A stretch of 64,000 nucleotides of DNA from contig DASYBU010000021.1 of the NCBI GenBank assembly GCA_036500605.1, positions 62,001-126,000 of the forward strand, given 5' to 3'. Position numbers and translations under genes: made by a program. The notes beneath the pieces were generated by a model. It was given only the letters and a program-made list of their open reading frames with translations, was not told the DNA's origin and ran no database searches. Positions 42,265-49,590 of the stretch are shown here, piece by piece (position 1 is the first letter of the stretch; each line of letters opens with the position of its first letter). The stretch comes from JAFALK01 sp036500605. GTDB taxonomy: Bacteria; Pseudomonadota; Gammaproteobacteria; Burkholderiales; Burkholderiaceae_C.

Positions 42265-45222
42265 ATGAGCAAGAAACCAATCCCGATGCGCGTTCTCACG
42301 CGCCACCTGCTGGCTGCCGGCCTGCTGGGCAGCGTGCTGCTCGGCGCGATGCCAGTTCAAGCGCAGATGTCCAGCGCCACCGTGCGCGGCACGATCACCG
42401 CCGCGGGCACGAATGCACCGGCCGGTACCGATGTCGTGGCGGTCAACAAGGCCAACGGCAATACCTATCGCACCAAGACACTGGCCGACGGCAGCTATGT
42501 GCTGCCGGGCCTGAGCCCGGGCCAGTACGAGATCCGCATTGCCGGCGCCGCTACGGGCTCCACCGTGCAGTTGTCGGTCGGTGAGAACGCCACGCTCAAC
42601 TTCGGCAGCGATGTCGCGCAGCTTGACCGCGTAGTCGTCAATGGCAATGCGCAGCGGCAAGGCGTCATCGACTCTCAGGTCGGCACCACCGTCTCGAACA
42701 AGATGATCGCGGCCTTGCCGCAGTTCACGCGCAACTTTCTGTCCTCAGCCGACCTCACGCCGGGTGTTCGTTTTGATACCGACACCTTGGGCAACACGCG
42801 CATTCGTGCCGGCTCAGCCAACCAGGACGCGGTCAATGTCTACATCGACGGCGTCGGACACAAGAACAACATCCTGCGTGGCGGCCTGACCGGCCAGGAC
42901 ACCAGCCACGGCAACCCCTTCCCGCAAGGCGCGATAGCCGAATACAAAGTGATCTCGCAGAACTACAAGGCCGAGTTTGATCAAGTGGCCAGCGCCGCCG
43001 TCAGCGCCGTGACCAAGTCCGGCGGCAACGAAACCCATGGCGAGGTCTACATCAACGGCACCAACCAGAGCCTGACCTCCAAGAGCCCGATCCAGAAGCA
43101 GGACGAGGCCAACGGCATCGCCGTACCCGACTACAAGCAGATCGAAGAAGGGTTCAGCATCGGCGGCGCGATCAAGAAGGATGTGCTGCACTACTTCGTC
43201 GCCTACGACGGCAAGTCCATCGACCAGCCCATCCAGATCAGCGCGCAAAACCTCGACAAGTACCCGAGCAACCCCGGCATCATTCCGCAGTTGGCGGCCA
43301 TGCAGGGCAACTTCGTCCAGCATTTCAAGGAGCACCTGCTGTTCGCCAAGGTCTCGGCCGAGATCAGCGATGAACAGAAGCTCGACATCTCCACCACGCT
43401 GCGCAAGGAAACCAGCTACTCGATCAATGGCAACCATGACGCAGCCAGCACCGCCATCAACAACCACAACGACGAGTACCGCCTGGACGTCGCCCACGAA
43501 TTCTCGCGCGGCCCCTGGCTGAACGAGGCACGCATCGGCTATGAAAGCTCCAAGTGGAACCCGCAGTCGGATTCGACCGATCCGCTGGTCAACTACAAGT
43601 ACTCGCCGACCAATCTGATCAACAACGTGCAGGACATCATCCAGGGCGGCGGCTCGCCTAACGCCCAGGATCGGCGTCAGAGCGGCCTCTATGTCAAGGA
43701 CGACCTCAGCTTCACCGGCGTGGCGGGTCACTCGATCAAGGGCGGCGTCCAGCTCAAGGCCATGGAATACACGCTCGGCGGCACGGCCTTCCGGGTGCCG
43801 CAGGTCGATACCGTCGTTTCCACAGTCGATGGCCAGTCCTTCTATGTCGGCGGCCTTTGCACCGGCACCAATGTGGCCAGCAGCGGCTTGTCCAGCGACC
43901 AGTGCACCGTGCGTGCCGCTGTGCCTGCCGTCGACGTGAAACTGCACAACAACCAGTTCGGCATCTACATCCAGGACGACTGGCGCGTCACCAAGAAGCT
44001 GGAACTCAATCTTGGCGTGCGCTGGGACTATGAGACCAATATGCTGAACAACGACTACGCCACGCCGGCCGACCGCGTCGCGGCGCTGCATGCGCTTGAC
44101 GGGCGCACCGTTGGCGGCGTCACCGCACCGGCGGGCCAGACCTACGCGCAGTCGCTGGCCAAGGGCGGCATCAACATCGACGACTTCATCTCCAACGGCA
44201 GTTCGCGCAAGGCCTACAAGGGCGCGCTGGCACCGCGCCTGGGCTTCTCGTACGACATCAACAGCGACCGCTCCACCGTGATGTACGGCGGTTGGGGCCG
44301 CTCGTACGACCGCAAGATGGCCAACAACGCCCTGGACGAACTGCAGAAGAACGCGACGCCGGGCCAAGGCGAAATCTGGCTGATCAACAACAAGTTCAAG
44401 ATGCCGTTCGCGGACCAGATGAGCCTGGGCGTGCGCCAGGCCGTCGGTGAATGGAACCTGGATCTGTCGCTGAGCCATATCCAGGCCAAGAACCAGTTCA
44501 TCTGGTACGGCGGCGATCGTGATCCGAACGGCGGCTGGGGTACGCAAAGCCCGATCGACCCGATGTTCAGCGGCCCGCGCGGCTACGGCACCGTGGTGCT
44601 CGGCGACTTCGTGGGCCAGAACCGCAGCAACAGCGTGCTCCTGAGCCTGGAGAAGCCCTACACCCAGGCCAGCGGCTGGAGCGTGTCGGTGGCCTACACC
44701 TACACCAAGGCCGAGACGACCGAGAACAACTGGGATGACGACATCTTCGACTGGACCTATGGCAAGGGCACGCACGGCTGGAACCCGGCCACCTACGCCG
44801 AGAAGAATCGCCTCGTCGTTGGCGGCCTGTTCGACAAGCTGCCCTGGGACATCCAGTTGTCCGGCAAGCTGACGCTGGGCAGCGGCCAGCCGCGCCGTGC
44901 AACGGATTGCCATCTGGGCTTCCCCAACGGCAACACGCCGGGCACCTGCGTCTACGTCGAGCGCGACTCCGACTCGTTCAAGCAATTCGACATGGCCCTG
45001 GCCAAGAGCTTCAAGCTCAGCGGCGGCAGTTCGTTCAATGTGCGTCTTGACGTGCTGAACGTGTTCAACACCGCCAACTGGGGCTTCTACGACGACTGGG
45101 TCGGCGGCCCGAGCACCCCGCCGCAGAATGCTCTCGGTGGTGACAATGCCCACTTCGACACCCGCACCGGCGTGCGTGGCCCGATGCGGACGTTCAAGAT
45201 CGGCGCTTCCTACTCGTTCTAA
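42265..45222 (+). CDS. TonB-dependent receptor with carboxypeptidase-like N-terminal domain
   Basis: 985 residues, outer membrane. Signal peptide (LLAAGLLGSVLLGAMPVQA), then a carboxypeptidase regulatory-like beta-sandwich (SATVRGTITAAGTNAPAGTDV to about residue 115). A plug domain follows (NVYIDGVGHKNN, VASAAVSAVTKSGG), then a large beta-barrel ending in the terminal Phe of FKIGASYSF. It resembles Oar/OmpA-type receptors used for bulky substrates. In this context it likely imports glucan. AGGAGA lies eight bases before the ATG. Confidence 0.92.
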   Translation: MSKKPIPMRVLTRHLLAAGLLGSVLLGAMPVQAQMSSATVRGTITAAGTNAPAGTDVVAVNKANGNTYRTKTLADGSYVLPGLSPGQYEIRIAGAATGSTVQLSVGENATLNFGSDVAQLDRVVVNGNAQRQGVIDSQVGTTVSNKMIAALPQFTRNFLSSADLTPGVRFDTDTLGNTRIRAGSANQDAVNVYIDGVGHKNNILRGGLTGQDTSHGNPFPQGAIAEYKVISQNYKAEFDQVASAAVSAVTKSGGNETHGEVYINGTNQSLTSKSPIQKQDEANGIAVPDYKQIEEGFSIGGAIKKDVLHYFVAYDGKSIDQPIQISAQNLDKYPSNPGIIPQLAAMQGNFVQHFKEHLLFAKVSAEISDEQKLDISTTLRKETSYSINGNHDAASTAINNHNDEYRLDVAHEFSRGPWLNEARIGYESSKWNPQSDSTDPLVNYKYSPTNLINNVQDIIQGGGSPNAQDRRQSGLYVKDDLSFTGVAGHSIKGGVQLKAMEYTLGGTAFRVPQVDTVVSTVDGQSFYVGGLCTGTNVASSGLSSDQCTVRAAVPAVDVKLHNNQFGIYIQDDWRVTKKLELNLGVRWDYETNMLNNDYATPADRVAALHALDGRTVGGVTAPAGQTYAQSLAKGGINIDDFISNGSSRKAYKGALAPRLGFSYDINSDRSTVMYGGWGRSYDRKMANNALDELQKNATPGQGEIWLINNKFKMPFADQMSLGVRQAVGEWNLDLSLSHIQAKNQFIWYGGDRDPNGGWGTQSPIDPMFSGPRGYGTVVLGDFVGQNRSNSVLLSLEKPYTQASGWSVSVAYTYTKAETTENNWDDDIFDWTYGKGTHGWNPATYAEKNRLVVGGLFDKLPWDIQLSGKLTLGSGQPRRATDCHLGFPNGNTPGTCVYVERDSDSFKQFDMALAKSFKLSGGSSFNVRLDVLNVFNTANWGFYDDWVGGPSTPPQNALGGDNAHFDTRTGVRGPMRTFKIGASYSF

Positions 45223-45231
45223 ACACAAGCA

Positions 45232-46626
45232 ATGTTGAAGAGTCCCCTGCGACGCCGGCTTCTCGCCGGCAGCGCGGCCCTGCTCGCCCTGCCCGCTCTG
45301 CGGGTGGGGGCGGCGCAGCAGGCCGCGCCTTTTCTCGGTGAGCTGGAACAGCGCACCTTCCAATACTTCTGGGACACCACGCCCGAGAACGGCCTGACGC
45401 CCGACCGCTGGCCCAGCGAGAGCTTCTGCTCGATCGCCGCCGTCGGCTTTGCGCTAACGGCCTACATCATCGGCGTCGAGCGCGGCTGGGTCACCCGCAT
45501 CGCGGCTCGCGCCCGCGTCCGCACGACGCTCAAATTCTTCCGTGATGCCCCGCAAGGCGCAGGCTCCAGCGGCTTCGCCGGCCATCACGGTTTTTTCTAC
45601 CACTTCCTCGATGCCAAGACCGGCACGCGCTACAAGGACTGCGAGCTGTCCACCGTCGACACCGCCCTGCTGATCGCCGGCATGCTAGCCTGCCAGAGCT
45701 ATTTCGATGCGCCCGAGGAAGCCAGCCTGCGCGACATGGTCGACGAGATCTACTCGCGCGTCGACTGGAACTGGGCGATGGTGCGCCCGCCGATGATCAG
45801 CCACGGCTGGAAGCCGGAGAGCGGCCACATCCCTTGGGACTGGCGCGCCTACGATGAATCGCTGCTGGTCTACATCCTCGCGCTCGGCGCGCCCACACGC
45901 CCCCTCGGACGTGACAGTTATGACGGCTGGGCTTCGGGCTTGCCCAAGGCCTGGGGCAGCGAGTACGGCCAGACCTTCGCGCGCTTCCCGCCGCTGTTCG
46001 GCCACCAGTTCACGCAATGCTGGCTCGACCTGCGCGGCATGCCCGATGCCTTCATGCGTTCCAAGGGCATCGACTATTTCGAGAACTCGCGCCGCGCCAC
46101 GCTGGCGCAACGCGCCTATGCCATCACCAACCCGAACGGCTGGCGCGGCTACGGCCCCGACTGCTGGGGCATCACCGCCAGCGACGGCCCGGCCGACGTG
46201 ACGCGCCTCGTCGACGGCAAGGCCCGCACCTTCCACTCCTATGCGGGCCGCGGCATCGGCGGCGGCACCTGGGACGATGGCACGCTCGCGCCCTACGGCG
46301 CAGGCTCGTCGATCGTCTTCACGCCGGAAGAATCGACGCGCGTGCTGACGAACCTGCATCAGCGCTTTGGCGAGCACATTTACGGCAAGTACGGCTTCTA
46401 CGACGCGTTCAACACAAGCTTCCGCTTCGAGAACGTCAAGCTCGACAAGGGCCGCGTCGTGCCCGATGTCGGCTGGTTCGACACCGACCACATCGGCATC
46501 GACCAGGGTCCGCTCGTCGCCATGCTCGCCAACCACCGCGACGAGACCGTCTGGCGCGCCACCCGCAGGAACCCGCACCTGAAGCGCGGCTTACTGAAGG
46601 CCGGGTTCAAGGGCGGCTGGTTGTGA
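45232..46626 (+). CDS. Exported glucoamylase-like glycosidase (PF10091; GH144-type)
   Basis: 464 residues. Twin-arginine-like signal (LRRRLLAGSAALLALPALRVGA). The body matches the 'glycoamylase' (alpha/alpha)6 family now placed in GH144: FQYFWDTTPENGLTPDRWP near the start, GFFYHFLD, ELSTVDTALLIAGML, GPDCWGITASDGP, and the final DHIGIDQGPLVAMLANHR. Characterised GH144 enzymes are endo-beta-1,2-glucanases. The GH94 gene in the same operon supports that activity, but the substrate is inferred. Its stop overlaps the next gene's GTG by 4 bp. Confidence 0.8.
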   Translation: MLKSPLRRRLLAGSAALLALPALRVGAAQQAAPFLGELEQRTFQYFWDTTPENGLTPDRWPSESFCSIAAVGFALTAYIIGVERGWVTRIAARARVRTTLKFFRDAPQGAGSSGFAGHHGFFYHFLDAKTGTRYKDCELSTVDTALLIAGMLACQSYFDAPEEASLRDMVDEIYSRVDWNWAMVRPPMISHGWKPESGHIPWDWRAYDESLLVYILALGAPTRPLGRDSYDGWASGLPKAWGSEYGQTFARFPPLFGHQFTQCWLDLRGMPDAFMRSKGIDYFENSRRATLAQRAYAITNPNGWRGYGPDCWGITASDGPADVTRLVDGKARTFHSYAGRGIGGGTWDDGTLAPYGAGSSIVFTPEESTRVLTNLHQRFGEHIYGKYGFYDAFNTSFRFENVKLDKGRVVPDVGWFDTDHIGIDQGPLVAMLANHRDETVWRATRRNPHLKRGLLKAGFKGGWL

Positions 46627-47888
46627 TCACACGGCGGCGCTTGCTCACCCGAGCGGCCGCAGGTGCGGCGCTGCCGCTGGTGGCCTGCGCCAAGACGGAG
46701 GAGCCGCTGCGTTTCTGGGCAATGGGGCGCGAGGGCGAGGTGCTGCCCGAGCTGCTCGACGGCTTCACGCGCGAGCATCCCGAGATCCCCGTGCATGTCG
46801 AGCGCCTGCCCTGGACGGCCGCGCACGAGAAGCTCTTGACCGCCTTTGCCGGCGACGCCACGCCCGACATGGCCAACCTGGGCAACACCTGGGTCGGCGA
46901 GATGGCCACGCTGCAAGCACTGGAGCCGCTTGACGCGATGGTGGCCGCCGCGCCCTCCGTGCAAGAAGCGGATTACTTCAGCGGCATCTGGCAGACCAAT
47001 ATCGTCAACGGCCAGTTGCTGGGCCTACCCTGGTATGTGGACACACGCCTGCTGTTCTACCGGCGTGATCTGCTCGAGAAGGTCGGCTTCAAGCACCCGC
47101 CGCGCGACTGGGATGAATGGCGCCACCAGATGCAAGTGCTCGCCACCGGGCCGGTGCCGCAGCCGCTGATCCTGCCGAACAACGAGTTCGAGCCACTGCT
47201 CGCCTTCGCCTTGCAACAGGGCGACCCGCTGCTGCGCGACGACAACACGCGTGGCAATTTTTCGAGCCCCGGCTTCAAGCGCGCGCTCGGTTTTTATCTG
47301 GACCTGCTCAGGAGCGGCCTCGCGCCGATCGAGTCGGACCAGCAGATCTCCAACGTCTGGCAGGAGTTCGGCAAGGGCCGCTTCGCCTTCTACATCTCAG
47401 GCCCCTGGAACATCAGCGAGTTCAAGAAGCGCATGCCGGCCGACCTGGCCACGAGCTGGAGCACTGCGCCCTTGCCCGGCCCGATGCCGGGCGGCGGCCC
47501 CGGCGCTTCAACCGCCGGCGGCACCAGCCTCGTGATCTTCAGGCGCTCCAAGCGCAAGGCCGCCGCCTTCAAGGTGATGGAGTACCTGAGCCGACCCGAG
47601 GTGCAGGGCCGCTTCTACGACCTGACCGGCGACCTGCCGCCGCGCAAATCAAGCTGGGCCTGGCCGGCGCTGGCCGCCGATGAACGTTCGCTCGCCTTCG
47701 CCGATCAGCTCGAACGCGTGCGGCCCACGCCGCCGGTGCCCGAATGGGAACGCATTGCCAACGAGATGCAGCTCTTCGCCGCCCGCGCCGCCGCGCATGG
47801 CGGCACTGTCAACGACACCGTCGCCGCGCTTGACGCCGACGTCGACCGCATCCTCGCCAAGCGGCGCTGGATGCTCAAGAAGTCATGA
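46623..47888 (+). CDS. Sugar ABC transporter substrate-binding lipoprotein
   Basis: 421 residues, family 1 extracellular solute-binding protein. GTG start overlapping the upstream TGA. The N-terminus ITRRRLLTRAAAGAALPLVAC has an RR motif and a lipobox with C22, so a Tat-type lipoprotein is likely. Binding-protein segments include PDMANLGNTWVGEMATLQALEPLD, LPWYVDTRLLFYRRDL and AFYISGPWNISEF. It would deliver oligosaccharides to the two permeases encoded next. Confidence 0.92.
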   Translation: MITRRRLLTRAAAGAALPLVACAKTEEPLRFWAMGREGEVLPELLDGFTREHPEIPVHVERLPWTAAHEKLLTAFAGDATPDMANLGNTWVGEMATLQALEPLDAMVAAAPSVQEADYFSGIWQTNIVNGQLLGLPWYVDTRLLFYRRDLLEKVGFKHPPRDWDEWRHQMQVLATGPVPQPLILPNNEFEPLLAFALQQGDPLLRDDNTRGNFSSPGFKRALGFYLDLLRSGLAPIESDQQISNVWQEFGKGRFAFYISGPWNISEFKKRMPADLATSWSTAPLPGPMPGGGPGASTAGGTSLVIFRRSKRKAAAFKVMEYLSRPEVQGRFYDLTGDLPPRKSSWAWPALAADERSLAFADQLERVRPTPPVPEWERIANEMQLFAARAAAHGGTVNDTVAALDADVDRILAKRRWMLKKS

Positions 47889-48766
47889 TCCAGCGTTTAC
47901 AACTTTCCGGTCTGGCCTTCGTGCTGCCGGCCCTCACCGTCATCGGCCTGTTCTTCGTCGTGCCCGTGCTGCTGGGCCTGGGCCTGAGCTTCACCGACTT
48001 TGATCTCTACGCGCTGGTGTCGCTCGACAACCTGCGCTTCGTCGGCCTGCACAATTACCTCGACGTGCTGCAGATGCCGCTGTTCTGGAAGGCGCTCGGC
48101 AACACCACGTATTTCGTCGTGCTGGGTGTGCCGCTGTCGATCTGCGTTTCGCTCGGCACGGCCGTGCTGCTGCAATCAAAGCTTGCGCGCTTCAAGCCCT
48201 TCTTCCGCACGGCCCTGTTCGCGCCCGTGGTCACCACGCTGGTCGCCGTATCGCTGATCTGGCGCTACCTGTTCCACACGCGCTACGGCCTCGTCAACGA
48301 GGCGCTGCAATCGTTCGGCCTCAGCCCGATCGACTGGCTCGGCGACCCGCATTGGTCGATGCCCACGATCATCCTGTTCGCGGCCTGGAAGAACTTCGGC
48401 AGCAACATGATCATCTTCATGGCCGCGCTGCAGGCCATTCCGGGCGATCTGTACGAAGCCGCCGATCTTGACGGCGCCAAGAGCTGGGCGCAGTTTCGCT
48501 ACATCACGCTGCCCTCGCTGGCGCCGACGATGCTGATGGTCGGCATCCTCACCACCGCCGGCTACTTCCAGCTGTTTGCCGAGCCCTACGTGATGACCCA
48601 GGGCGGGCCGCTGCAAAGCACGGTCTCGGTGCTCTACCTGATGTATGACCAGGGCTTCAAGTGGTGGAACCTGGGCCTGGCCTCGGCCGTGGCCTTCCTG
48701 CTGTTCGGGCTGATCGTGCTCGTCACGCGCGGGCTGATGCTCGTCGCGCGAAGGAGTGCTGCGTGA
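47885..48766 (+). CDS. Sugar ABC transporter permease (MalF-type)
   Basis: 293 residues, six membrane segments. The EAA loop EAADLDGAKSWAQFRYITLP contacts the ATPase. Begins with LSGLAFVLPALTVIGLFFVVPVL. Overlaps both neighbours by 4 bp (ATGA, GTGA). Confidence 0.94.
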   Translation: MIQRLQLSGLAFVLPALTVIGLFFVVPVLLGLGLSFTDFDLYALVSLDNLRFVGLHNYLDVLQMPLFWKALGNTTYFVVLGVPLSICVSLGTAVLLQSKLARFKPFFRTALFAPVVTTLVAVSLIWRYLFHTRYGLVNEALQSFGLSPIDWLGDPHWSMPTIILFAAWKNFGSNMIIFMAALQAIPGDLYEAADLDGAKSWAQFRYITLPSLAPTMLMVGILTTAGYFQLFAEPYVMTQGGPLQSTVSVLYLMYDQGFKWWNLGLASAVAFLLFGLIVLVTRGLMLVARRSAA

Positions 48767-49590
48767 AGCACAGCAAGAACCTGCGCTCAGTGCTGGTGAA
48801 CGGGCTGTTAGGGCTCGCTGCACTGCTGGCGATCGCGCCGCTGCTGTGGATGTTGTCGGTCTCGCTGATGCACACGGGCGAGGCCAGCAACTTCCCCGCG
48901 CCGCTGCTGCCGCAAGACCCTTCGCTCGATCGTTACCGCGAGCTGTTCAAGACCGGCGGTTTTGGCCGCGCCTTCCTGATCAGCCTGGGGCTGGCCACGG
49001 TCAGCACCCTGGTCTCGACGCTGCTCAACGCCCTGGCCGGCTACGGCTTCGCCAAGCTGCAGTTCAAGGGCCGCGACGCGCTGTTCGCGCTGCTGCTCGG
49101 CGCGCTGGTGATCCCGAGCCAGGTCGGCATGCTGCCGCTCTTCCTGATGCTCAAGAACATGGGCCTCGTGAACACCTGGGCCGGCGTGTTGATCCCCTCG
49201 ATGGCCGGCATCTTCGGCATCTTCCTCGTTCGGCAATACGCGCTCGGTCTGCCCAGCGAACTGATCGAGGCTGCGCGCATCGATGGCGCGAGCGAGTTTC
49301 GAATCTTCTTCTCGGTCGTGCTGCCGCTGCTCACGCCGGTGCTGGTGACGCTTGCGGTGCTGAGCTTCCTCGGCAGCTGGAATGACTTCATGTGGCCGCT
49401 GATCGTGCTGACCGATGGGCAGCTCTACACCCTGCCCGTCGCACTGGCCGCGCTCTCGCGTGAACACGTGCAGGACGTGGAGATGATGATGGCCGGCGCG
49501 GTGATCACGGTCGTGCCGGTGCTGTTCCTTTTCCTGGCTTTGCAGCGCTACTACATGCAAGGCTTGTTGATGGGTGGGGTCAAGCAATGA
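48763..49590 (+). CDS. Sugar ABC transporter permease (MalG-type)
   Basis: 275 residues, six membrane segments; EAA loop EAARIDGASEFRIFFSVVLP and the C-terminal YYMQGLLMGGVKQ typical of MalG-like subunits. GTG start with AAGGAG seven bases upstream, overlapping the MalF-type stop. No ATPase gene follows, so the pair must use a shared MsmK/UgpC-type ATPase from elsewhere. Confidence 0.94.
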   Translation: MKHSKNLRSVLVNGLLGLAALLAIAPLLWMLSVSLMHTGEASNFPAPLLPQDPSLDRYRELFKTGGFGRAFLISLGLATVSTLVSTLLNALAGYGFAKLQFKGRDALFALLLGALVIPSQVGMLPLFLMLKNMGLVNTWAGVLIPSMAGIFGIFLVRQYALGLPSELIEAARIDGASEFRIFFSVVLPLLTPVLVTLAVLSFLGSWNDFMWPLIVLTDGQLYTLPVALAALSREHVQDVEMMMAGAVITVVPVLFLFLALQRYYMQGLLMGGVKQ

